64,000 nucleotides of DNA, from NCBI GenBank assembly GCA_028554645.1, contig JAQOOI010000077.1:91309-155308 (forward strand), read 5' to 3'. Below, one piece after another: positions 33,301 to 42,540 of this stretch. The stretch is from Omphalotus guepiniiformis. Taxonomy: Eukaryota > Basidiomycota > Agaricomycetes > Agaricales > Omphalotaceae. Under the pieces are notes generated by a model, which worked only from the letters and a program-made list of their open reading frames with translations, did not search any database and had not been told where the DNA came from. Position numbers and translations under genes: made by a program. How positions within the stretch are numbered: the stretch's first letter is position 1; each line of letters opens with the position of its first letter.

Positions 33301-36300
33301 CCAAACTTTTCATTAACTCAGTATCCCGAGAATGTTGAGTCAATTTAAATATTAATCTTACAGCATAACCAGTAGGAGTATTACTTTTAAATATGCTAAT
33401 TATAAATGAACCATCTCCAGACGCAAATCCCGCTATTCAATTTGAGTCTTTAATAGACTGATCTAATACAACAGGTCTAGTAATAAGGTTAATATTAGGA
33501 AAGGCTATTTTTAACTCATCTGAAAGTCCCTTATTTATAGATGCCTTTATAGTGGCAATCTTTATTAGTCCTTTTTCAGAAAGATGTTCTTTATTATAAA
33601 TTAATTCAATAATCTGTTTTCAAAGCTCAAAATCTGCTTTTTTTTGCGTTATTAAAGGGTAATATTCAAAGTGTTCAATTATAATTTTTAAATCTTTTAA
33701 AGAAGTTACTCTATACTGAACTAAGTCTTGTCCCTGTTTAGCAATAATACCTACTCCTTTAAAATAGAATTGAATCATTTCCAATAAAAATTTATCTTTT
33801 TTGTGTAAGCCTATTTGAAAACAAACTTGAGTTTGAAAGCCTAATTTAACTTTAGAGTTTTTATTTATTAAAACCATAAATGAAGCTTCTGCATCTGAAA
33901 AACCTGTTATAAATCAAGGATTCGGAACATGCGTAGCTGGAAGAGATTTAGGAAAAATAGGATATTGAGACATAGGTTCAGATATGAAAAAAGATTGTGA
34001 TAAAGCTAAAGTAGAATAGTTTCTTTTTTTTAGTGCGCTTGGTTGCTGAGCCCCTACTACTTTGTGTTTCATAAATTTAGATACAATGGTTGAACTAGTT
34101 ATATGTTCTAACTTCATTAAAAATTCTCCTTTAATAGTTATTACATATTTAGAAGGTGTATCTGTGGAAACTATTTTAGACTCTAATTTAAAATTCTGAT
34201 ATAATGCTGTGATAAGTATTAAACAATCCTCATAAGAATGTAAACTTTTTAGAGTTAAACCCTGAGAGTTTCTTACTCAGCTATTCGTTATTCAAACAGC
34301 TAAACACAGAGGAGTTAAATATTCACCTATTAAATTTGGTATTTTTTTAGTTTCGTCAGCATACCACGCTTCATGTATTCAATCAAAGCTTGTATAATTT
34401 CAAGTTCTAAATCTAATTATTTTTCTTACTATACCTTTTGATCCTAATCGAGTTTGAATCTTTGGAACATTTGAACTACAATATCCTAAATCAGATAAAT
34501 AACTATGCAATCAAAGTAAATAAGAAACATGTACACCTTCTTGATAAAATGTTACTCGAGTGCCATTACCATTTATTCTGCGTTCAGCATGACCATCACC
34601 TAGTAAACTACCAAAAATAATATCTAATACTATTTTATTATGAGGACCTATTCGTTTATCTGCCCTTATCCTTGATAAATTATTTTTCATTAAAGGTAAA
34701 GATAATTGATAAAAATTTAATTTTTCGAATAAATTAAAATCAATTATACTAAATAAAGATTCATATAATTTTATGAATTCATTTATAGCTAAATTATAGA
34801 TGCCGCTTCACGACTGATAATTTTGTTCTAGACATTCTAAATATGTAAATATTCTATTAATTAAAATATTAGCATTTGGGGCAAGGTTTATTATACCCCA
34901 TAAACTCATTTGTCCATATGGTAATACGTACAACATGCTTGTCTGGTTTCAGACAAGTCAGAATAACTTTAAATTCGTATATTCTGTTAATTATCAATTT
35001 ATAATAATTAATAGTTTCGACTGTGCATTAAGCATCATTCCAGACACCCATTAGTGACCCAGTCTGTCGCGATTTTCTAGAAAACCGACGATCTCTTATC
35101 ATAATTTTAATTTATGATCTTTTGATCGTTTTCACTAACATTGCCAAAGAAATAATTTATTTCTTCAATTACCCTGTCAGGTAATTCCACTTTAATTCTT
35201 ATTTCCTTCTAGAAGTTAGCATAAGAAATTTAACTCGTGGGACTATGATTTAAATATAAGATTATTTAAATTTAACAATTCAACGTCTTAATAATATTTT
35301 TTTATCTGTTTGTAATGATCTTCTTATAGTTTTTTCATTACAATTTATACAAGCAGCTGCTTCTTTTATACTGTTAAATTCACCATATACAGTATTATCA
35401 TTAATGTTATATAATATAATTGATTTAGATTTTTTTCTCATATTTGATAAAGCTTTTTCAGAAAAAGTAGGTTTAACTCTAGATAAAGCACTTTTACTCA
35501 TTTTTTTTTTAAGTTCTTCACTAAAAGCTTTACCTCTATTTAAATTACCTATAGCTTCACGACGTTCATCACTATACTTAGCTTTCATCTTTATACGAGA
35601 GATTTCAGTATGTTTATATCCAAAACTAGATCCAGCTTCTGTTAATATATTATAATTAGGTAGTAGAGATTTTAAATAAAAATCTTCTAAATCTAATAAT
35701 TTTTTATTATTTTCTACATTGACTTTTTCTGGAAATAATTCTAAAACTAAAAAAGCAAAATTATCAATACCATATTTTTTTACTGCTAATTTAACTATTT
35801 TATTTCCAGTATAATTAATTAAATGTCTATAAAATCTAGTATAAAATTTATCAGTAGAAGCGGATCCAATATAGTAATCTAGAGTTGTTTTATTTAAAAT
35901 TAAATAAACACCACTTAAATTTTTAGTATTATTTTTAATTTTATCTTTAACCTCTTGATTTTTTAAATCTTCATAAATAAATACAGGTTTTAAATTTTTA
36001 TCTTTTAGAAAATCTTCTACTATTTTGGAAACTGATCTATCATTATTACAATTATTATCATTATAATTATTTAATGAATTATAAAATCTCCCCCCTCCCC
36101 TTCCCCTATCCCCTCGCTTTGCCTGCTTTAGCTGTGGGTTGCAAAGCAAGGGGCGGGGTAGGAGCCTGCCTTCCGGACTGTGGAGTGCAAAAAAATTATT
36201 AAAACTAATAGTATTTTTAGTTTTAGTTGTAGTTGTTGTTTTTTCATATTTAAACCATTTTAGGCTACGTATATAACCTAAGAAACCAATAGCCATCATA

Positions 36301-39110
36301 AGTATAAGGATAATTACTCCTATAGATCATACTAATGTTCTCGGATTTTTATATGAACTATAATATAATCCTCTTGCTATATGCTTTTTTTTCCATTATA
36401 TTGTTATTTAACAAACGCAAGCGCGGAGCGAGCGAAAGATATAATCGGAAAATTAGATCATGTCATATCCTGAAAATAAATATTTAATAAACTACTATCT
36501 TAAAATAATAAATTTTTATTACAGAAATAAAGGCGTATGATCGTTGAGAAATATTATTATCTGCTAATTATTATTTTTTTTTGCTGAATGCTAAAGCAAT
36601 AAAGCACTAAAACAACCTTTTCTTACCTATAAGGCGGAGCCTCCCAGCTTTAGCAGCCCCTCCCCTGCTTTAGCAGGGGCCCCTTTCACCTAATGGGTCG
36701 CTTGCCTAAGCAAGCGAAGGGATGGGGAGGAGGCATACGGAAAGTAATTTTTTTGATTGTTATGTGATATATCGGGCTATGAAGGCACCAGCGAAGATAT
36801 ACTGATTTTAACCTAATAAATTATAATTAATTTAAGATTAATTTATATATTAAAGGTACAATATATTATATAAATTTTTAGCATATAGCCTTTAGCTTTA
36901 ATATTCAAATAAGTAGATATTGAATATAAAGGCCCACTTTATTAAACTACTTTTTAAATGCGTATAAAACTGCTGCTTCCCCTCCCCTGCCCGCTTTAGC
37001 AGGCCCCTTCCCCTCCCCTGCTTTAGCAGGGGGAAGGGGAGTAGCAGCTCCTTGCTAAAGCAAGGGCGAATGGGGAGCAGAATAAAAAGTATAACCTTCC
37101 TTATAAATTTTACCTGTATCAATATAATTTTTAATTGATGAAACAGAATTTAAATCTATAGCTTTTCCTCCTTGAGTAAAACTTGGAAAGGGAGACCCTT
37201 TAATTTCTACACCATTTTTATAAATATATAATTTAAAACCTAATCTACTTCCTTTAGACTGAAAATATTCTTTAGTTAAAATAAAATGACTTTTACCAGA
37301 TTGAATATTAAAGGGAGGTTCTATATTAAAAATTTCTTTTAATTCTATTACATCTAAAATATTAGAAAAATATCTCTTAGAATTCATATTGTTAGATAAT
37401 TTCAATAATACAATTTTACCTTTAGATGTATGATTATAACCAAATATAAATAATAATAAACCTATGCTTCAAATTATAAAATCTATTTTTTTTCTACTGT
37501 AAAATTTAAGATTTTGAAAAAAAGGATAGATGTATTGAAATAAAACATCTTTATCTGTAATAACTAATTGATAGGCTTTATTATTATTTTTACTTGTAAT
37601 AATACAGTTAGGTTTTTTAGGAACAAATAAATTATTATAAGCCGGTAATAAAGGTAAATCTTGAATAAACTCAGAAATAGCATCCAAAATTTTACGGTTT
37701 TTTTGTGTTATTCCAAAAACAACACTTGAATTAGAAATATAAAAAGAACCATCACCTTCTATAAAACCTAATAATCAATTTTTTTGAATCATATTTTTAT
37801 TTAAAATATATCCTTCAAAATTTACCCTGGAGGTATTTATACCACTTTTTATACTATTTATTTTTTCTAATGTATCAGTACTTAAAGATCGAGATATTTC
37901 TTGATTATCTTTTTTTAATAAAACAGCTTTTTTTCAATCTCTATAATCTAATTGTTTATGTGTTAGTAAAGGATACTTATCAAAAATAGGAATTATATAA
38001 TTTATTAATATTGGGAAAGAATGAACTCGAAAACTACAAGTGTTACCTTTAATAGTTACTACTCCTATATCTAAATTTTCCCTAATTTTATAAAGAGTTA
38101 CTACATCATCAATATGTAAAGTTATTTGAAATATAAAATGTACTTCTGTTTTATTTTTAATGTTAATCATAAAACAACCTTCTGCATCAGAAAAACCTAC
38201 AAATCACTGTAAAAAAGATTCGTTTAGTTTTGACAATTTATTTTTTTTATTATCAATATCTCCACCTTTCCCTCCACTAGCTAAAGTAGCTAAAGCAGCT
38301 AAAGCAGGGGTTGCTAAAGCTAAAGCGAGGGACTGCGACACCACTCACTTATGTGAGTGAGCGCAAGAAAGAAATAAAGTGCTATGCATAATTATATTTA
38401 ATGAAGGTTTAATAACATCATTAACCTTAAAAAAATGAAAATGATTTATTAACAAAGATTTTAAGCAATTTAAATTAATAAATAGGTTATTTAGGGCTCA
38501 TTTCAAAAGCCAAATGGTGTCGTAGGCACAGGTAAATTTTTGGTTTGTATTTATATATTTAAGCCTACGGTTTGAAGGCGAAGAGTTTTTCTGGCCCCTG
38601 CTCACATTAGTGAGCGAGAGCCAGCCCTCTCTCACTCGCTTGCTTAGGCAACTCACTCACTTTGTGATTGTGAGTGAAAAAAAAATGACCGCTCACATTA
38701 GTGAGCGAGAGTGAGTGATAGCAACAAACACAGTGACTCACGCAAACGCAAACGAACACTAATGTATATATGTCTGTGTATGTGTATGTGGGTGAGTATA
38801 AAAATAGTTTAATAAAAAAAAGAGGAGCATAAACAAAAATAAAAAAAAATGAAGCAACATTAGCATGTATATATCTTATCATTCAACCGTTGTTTACATC
38901 TCTCATAATATGTTCTACTGAATTAAAAGCAAAATCTACATGAGGAGTATAGTGCATAGCTAAAAAACATCCAGTTAATATTTGTATTATTAAACACACA
39001 CTTAATAAAGACCCGAAATTTCATAAATAAGAAATATTAGCAGGTTGTGGTGAATCAACTACATAAGAATTAATTAATCTTAATAAGACATTATTTTTTA
39101 AAATTCTCAT
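27360..39110 (-). CDS. cob: Apocytochrome b (six exons)
   Basis: Exons 39110-38826, 36383-36276, 34930-34895, 32055-31995, 30280-29951 and 27703-27360 (TAA) sum to 1164 nt, 387 aa. Cytochrome b is the haem-carrying core of complex III. Seen: [40 protein letters not shown] across splice 1, [20 protein letters not shown] across splices 2 and 3, [20 protein letters not shown] and [20 protein letters not shown] across splice 5. Haem-ligand histidines fall in exons 1 and 5. Every intron begins after U and ends in G, and all phases match. Exon 3 is just 36 nt (12 codons). Confidence 0.97.
28186..29090 (-). pseudogene. GIY-YIG homing endonuclease in cob intron 5, broken by a GC repeat
   Basis: From ATG 29090: [20 protein letters not shown] (GIY...YVG core), then [24 protein letters not shown] and [14 protein letters not shown] with the catalytic Glu, then the NUMOD3-like [33 protein letters not shown]-type insert at about 28576-28592 shifts the frame. 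Reading resumes as [20 protein letters not shown], a helix-turn-helix-like NUMOD end. A second GC insert lies at 28242-28275 and the frame closes at 28186. Confidence 0.82.
29181..29243. repeat. GC hairpin element (TTTGATCGCAAAGCGAGG core)
   Basis: Same core as the elements inside the polymerase gene at 54057, 55232 and 55458, with longer C-run and G-run arms. It sits where the LAGLIDADG frame is cut. Confidence 0.85.
29290..29690 (-). pseudogene. Truncated LAGLIDADG (family 2) endonuclease in cob intron 5
   Basis: The minus strand shows [19 protein letters not shown] followed by [20 protein letters not shown], the N-terminal half of a LAGLIDADG_2 protein. A GC element (CTCGCTGCGCGC, 29321-29334) breaks it, and the GC hairpin at 29181-29243 follows PLNINELLT. 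Beyond it LAYW appears, but the second catalytic motif is missing. Confidence 0.75.
30281..31994 (-). mobile_element. cob group I intron 4
   Basis: 1714 bp in the Leu codon after DIVE. The core lies near the 3' end, with an R-like GTTCAACGACTAATGGGTG at about 30407-30425 and the following P7-like TAGTCTAAACATTG at about 30330-30343. The endonuclease is fused to exon 4. Confidence 0.88.
30739..31994 (-). CDS. LAGLIDADG homing endonuclease in cob intron 4
   Basis: The frame is continuous with cob exon 4 to TAA 30739-30741; TGA at 31684 and 31060 reads as Trp. Motif 1 is [19 protein letters not shown] and motif 2, about 170 residues later, is [16 protein letters not shown], so both acidic residues are kept. 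Between exon 4 and the domain, a GC repeat cluster (31720-31960) is read in frame as ~70 Ala/Leu/Pro/Ser-rich residues. It looks intact. A single-chain double-motif enzyme for intron homing. Confidence 0.9.
32456..32504. repeat. C-run/G-run hairpin in cob intron 3
   Basis: CCCCTTCCCCTCCCC, then TTTGGGG, then the complementary G-run arm. It lies between the two intron core segments and exon 4. Confidence 0.85.
32675..33017 (-). pseudogene. Second C-terminal half of a LAGLIDADG_2 endonuclease
   Basis: In a different frame just past the preceding stop: [20 protein letters not shown], then [20 protein letters not shown] with the catalytic Asp present, then a normal C-terminus to TAA at 32675. 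It aligns with the degenerate C-half fused upstream, so the LAGLIDADG_2 C-half is present twice. It has no N-terminal half of its own. Confidence 0.82.
33029..34894 (-). CDS. Fused LAGLIDADG_2 / LAGLIDADG_1 protein in cob intron 3 (about 620 aa)
   Basis: One frame in phase with cob exon 3 runs 1866 nt to TAA 33029-33031 (many TGA = Trp). The first ~270 residues are a LAGLIDADG_2 protein: [38 protein letters not shown] and [20 protein letters not shown]. In the last stretch the expected MDDG is replaced by TNSW, so the second catalytic acid is lost. From about residue 270 a LAGLIDADG_1 protein begins: [19 protein letters not shown] and [20 protein letters not shown], both sites intact, ending in [13 protein letters not shown]. 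The first half may survive only as a linker or maturase; the second half looks active. Confidence 0.85.
34931..36275 (-). mobile_element. cob group I intron 2
   Basis: 1345 bp between GFLG and YVLPYG. 3' core on the minus strand: ACAGACTGGGTCACTAATGGG at about 35051-35070 and GCTTAATGCACAGTCG at about 35019-35034, similar to the core of intron 3. The endonuclease is in phase with exon 2. Confidence 0.9.
35262..36275 (-). CDS. GIY-YIG homing endonuclease in cob intron 2
   Basis: Continuous with exon 2 and ending TAA 35262-35264 (TGA at 35280 reads as Trp). Core [20 protein letters not shown], then [12 protein letters not shown] (Arg/His), [17 protein letters not shown] and [16 protein letters not shown] with the metal-binding Glu. 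A NUMOD3-type stretch ([14 protein letters not shown] to KKKMSKSA) and an IENR1/NUMOD1-like end ([35 protein letters not shown]) follow. A GC repeat near 36090-36165 is read in frame upstream of the domain. It looks intact. Confidence 0.92.
36384..38825 (-). mobile_element. cob group I intron 1
   Basis: 2442 bp between FVYA and HIARG. It holds a LAGLIDADG ORF with its own ATG rather than an exon fusion. The core is in the 3' part, upstream of 36384, where GC repeats at 36410-36430 and 36630-36740 are also inserted. Confidence 0.85.
37055..38389 (-). CDS. LAGLIDADG homing endonuclease in cob intron 1 (444 aa)
   Basis: The frame runs from ATG 38389 to TAG 37055-37057; TGA codons at 37931 and 37466 read as Trp. 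Motif 1 is [20 protein letters not shown] and motif 2 is [19 protein letters not shown], both intact. A NUMOD1-like end ([20 protein letters not shown]) is followed by a few codons contributed by a GC palindrome. It is not in phase with exon 1, probably because GC repeats at 38255-38345 and 38590-38720 shifted the frame. The first ~40 residues are repeat-derived Ala/Leu, so the native start is uncertain. Confidence 0.88.
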
Positions 39111-40874
39111 TTAATTTATTAGCTTTTTAAAATTTAAATTTGTTAACTTTATTTTTAGTTTAAAATTATTGCTAAATTAAACTTTTCGTCAACCCTCCTG
39201 CTTTAGATGCTGTAGCTGCTTTAGCTGCTTTAGATGCTGTAGCTGCTTTAGCTGCTTTAGCAGCCGCCTCCTTACTTAAGCAACACTCGCCTTATCGATA
39301 TATGATAGCAACCGTCGCATTAGCAAGTAAGAGTGAGAGTGAGCGGCAGTAATTATTTAAACTTACTTAAACTAATGTGAATGGCTTACCAACCCTTCAC
39401 CCGCTCACCCTTCGCAAAGCGAGGAGCGCTGGCATAAAAGTGAAAGATTTAACTAGTTATTAATGTAATAATAGAGCTGCTATAGCAGGCAAACATTTAT
39501 ACTTAAACTATTTTTTAGTAACAAAAGCTAAACATAAGCAAGTAAGTTTATGTAATTCGAGCTAAATATAAAGTTAAACAGAATTATTAATTATTACAAT
39601 TTAAATTATTTTTTTAATAAATATAAATAAAATAATTATAAATTCAGGATAAAAAATCAATAATTATTAAAATTATAAATTTTATTATTTTTTAATTTAG
39701 GTTTATAAATAATTTTTTTTCTAAAAGATTTGTATAATTTTTTTTTTAATTTTTAACGCAACGCTCACTTACTAATGTTAGTGAGCGACTAGTATACTTA
39801 AACAACTTATAAAATTGCTTATAAGAAATATAAGCATAATAGCATAATAGTGAATAGTTAAATTCTCTTGCTTTAGCAGCTAGCGACTAATTTAAACTTA
39901 CTTGCTTTTACTACTATACCTAAGGTTAGGCTAATACTAGCTGAATTTATGCTTAAATAAATATAAATAAAGCAAGCCCTCGCTCTCGCTGCTGCTTTAG
40001 CAAGAGCCACAGCTAAAGCAGGGTCGCGTATTGCCTAAGCAAGAGGGAGATCAAAGCTTTTGCTCGCTATTAAAAAAAGAGGGGCTGCTAAAGCAGGCAA
40101 TAGGTAACTATCAAAATCATAATTAGCCTCACTCTTATTTAGGCTACTATCCTTTGTAAAAATATAAGTTATTTTTTTTTTTCCTACCTACAAATCTTAT
40201 AATAACTAGGAAACCTCTTATGTGTTCAACTTTTTTTTTTATTACTGCAATATTATTCATATTAAAAACTAAAATAACATAGAAGTATTAAGTTAAAAAT
40301 TGCATAATCTAAAAGTTTAGTTAAAAATACTAATAAAAATAAATTGTGCTTAAGCAAGTGTAATCTTCCCTCGCTACCTTGCTAAAGCAAGGAGGCGATT
40401 AATGCTTAAAAAGAAAATAAACACTATAACAAAAATAAAATTTTAATATTCTATTCTAACTAAAAACAAAAAAAAAATAACTATATAATTTTTAAATTAC
40501 GATACTTTTACCTATCTATCTTGCCTGCTTAGGCATCTATAACTTTTGTGATTGTAATAGCAACACTCACAATTTGAATAAGCGAGTTAGCGTGCGTTCC
40601 CTACCCTCCAGCTTTAGCAGCCCCAGCTTTAGCAGCCCTACCCACCCCCCCCCCCATTCGCTGCTAAAGCAGCGAGGGAACGGGACGGGATGGCTCGCTC
40701 CTTTGCTTTAGCAAGGAAAGAGAGGGAGGCAACTCCCTCCCCATTCCTGCTTTCGCTGCGCGAGCGAGGGGTACTAAAGCAGGGAGCAAGAGCGAGGGAC
40801 AGCTAAAGCAGGAATGGGACAGTACTACTATACATAATAGTAGGTGATCAATTTAAGTTTCCCGTCCCTCTGAA
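39111..40874. other. Spacer upstream of cob
   Basis: No gene seen. Contains a GCTTTAG-rich tandem block (39195-39265, a ~30-bp unit twice), GC clusters at 39395-39425, 39970-40055, 40370-40395 and 40600-40815, and AT-rich filler. Confidence 0.65.
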
Positions 40875-40944
40875 GATAACCCGCATCTTCACGGGTAATT
40901 CAATTTCACTGAGCAAGTTGTAGAGACAGTGAGACCATCGTTAC
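40875..40944 (-). rRNA. rnl: Orphan fragment of large-subunit rRNA (domain V)
   Basis: The minus strand reads GTAACGATGGTCTCACTGTC, then CTCAGTGAAATTGAATTACC, then CGTGAAGATGCGGG. This matches the universally conserved stretch just before the GACGGAAAGACC peptidyl-transferase segment of bacterial 23S rRNA. Only ~70 nt are present. The following rRNA segment is not seen downstream and nad1 begins ~590 bp upstream. It is preceded by group I intron core sequence. Either a duplicated exon fragment moved with its intron, or one exon of an rnl whose other parts lie elsewhere. Confidence 0.85.
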
Positions 40945-41090
40945 CAATAGCTAATAAAATCTATTTTTTTTATTTTTAATAAATAATTTTTATTTAGCTA
41001 GCGGACTATATCTTTACTAATTATTTTTTATTAGTTTTTACCCGTATAGTCTCTAAGCTTTTTTCATTAATCTTTAATTTATCATACTCC
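40945..41090 (-). mobile_element. 3' part of a group I intron abutting the rnl fragment
   Basis: The minus strand shows GCTTAGAGACTATACGGGT (R-like, about 41041-41059) and AAAGATATAGTCCGCTAG (S-like, about 40998-41015). The intron end TATTG lies directly before the rRNA piece, obeying the terminal-G rule. The 5' part of the intron and the upstream rRNA exon are not recognisable. Confidence 0.8.
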
Positions 41091-41535
41091 TCGCTCCGCG
41101 ATCGCTTGCTTAGGCAAGTTAAACCTATATAGATACTACTCTGCTTTAGCAAGGAGCGAGAACAATTATGTAACTAGTATCAAATTATTAATATTTAAAT
41201 AAACTCAACACCCTCTTGCTTATGCAAAACGCGGCTCACTCACCATAAAGTTTAAGTAAGAGTTAAAAAACAAAAAAAAATGTATCAAATAAATAAGCTG
41301 GCGCGCAGCTATTAGAAAATAAAATCATTTAAAATTTTAAACTATCACATTCGCCCTAGCTACTAAAATAATTAAGACTAAAAAGTATTAATATAACTAT
41401 TAAATAATATTAGTAAATCTACACCTAATAATTTATAATAAAAATTAATAAAAATTAATTATATTTATTATTTAAATAATAAGGGTAATATAAGTTATTT
41501 AAATTAAAAAAAATAATAAAAATAAAATGTAAAAT
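41091..41535. other. Spacer between nad1 and the rnl fragment
   Basis: AT-rich, with GC repeats at 41090-41120 and 41140-41160. Nothing else recognised; decayed intron 5' sequence is possible. Confidence 0.5.
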
Positions 41536-42540
41536 TTAATAAGGTACAATATCAAATGCTACCAATATGCTAGGAACTAATATAATAAGAGCTACTGCTA
41601 CAGGTAAAAGATTTAACCAACATAAATCAATTAATTGATCATATCTTAATCGAGGCAGAGTAGCTCGAACTAAAACAAATAAAAAACAAGGAAAACAAGT
41701 TTTAATACCTAAAAAAATTGATTGTAAATTAAAAATTGATTCATTTACAAAAATTTCTGGCATGTTATATCCTCCAAAAAATAAAATAGATGTTATACTA
41801 CTAAATAATACAATAGAAGAATATTCACCAAGAAAAAAGAAAACAAAAGGAACTGAACTGTGTTCAGTCATAAATCCAGAAACTAATTCTGATTCAGCCT
41901 CTTGTAAATCAAAAGGGGTACGACTAGTTTCAGCTAGTACAGCAATAAAATAAAAAATAAACACAGGGAATAATGGAATTATAAACCAAATAGCTTGTTG
42001 TATTTCAATAATAGTTGTAAAATTAAATGAACCTGTTAAAAAAATAATAATTAGTATAGCTGAACTTAAAATTAATTCATAAGATATCATAGCAGCAGTA
42101 CTTCTTAAGGACCCTAAAAAAGCATATTTTGAGTTAGCACTTCATCCCGCAAATAATATACCATAAACTCCTAAAGAAGATAAAGCTAAAGTATATAATA
42201 TTCCTAAAGATAAATCTGATATTGCTAAACCTTTTCCAAAAGGTATAATAGCCCAACCTAATAAACTAAATACTAAAGTAGATATAGGAGCTAAATAAAA
42301 TAATACCTTATTAGAATGAGAAGGAATAATTGTTTCTTTAAGAATTAATTTTAAAGCATCAGAGAATGGTTGTAATAATCCGTAGTAACCTACAGTATTA
42401 GGCCCTACTCTTCTTTGATGTGCTGCTAATTGTTTTCTTTCAATAATAGTCATAAAAGCTACTGCCAATAAAATAGGTAATATAACTGCTAAAACATCTA
42501 TTAAATTAAAAATTAAAGTAGAAATTGAAAAATTAGACAT
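41536..42540 (-). CDS. nad1: NADH dehydrogenase subunit 1
   Basis: 334 aa from ATG 42540 to TAA 41536-41538; TGA at 42142 encodes Trp in FAGWSANSKYAFLGSLRSTA. Conserved blocks: FMTIIERKQLAAHQRRVGPN, YYGLLQPFSDALKLILKE, PFDLQEAESELVSGF and LVRATLPRLRYDQLIDL. NAD1 lies at the junction of the peripheral and membrane arms of complex I and forms part of the quinone cavity. It is intronless, although introns are common in fungal nad1. Confidence 0.98.

Larger units (their letters stand above)
32056..34894 (-). mobile_element. cob group I intron 3 with two stacked endonucleases
   Basis: 2839 bp between SLWG and ATVITN. One core is visible at the 3' end: minus-strand AGACTGGGTCATTGATGGG at about 32402-32420 and GCTTAATGTACAGTCGGAG at about 32345-32364. 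The ORF content is a LAGLIDADG_2 protein with a LAGLIDADG_1 protein joined to it and a second copy of the LAGLIDADG_2 C-terminal half afterwards. Confidence 0.88.
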
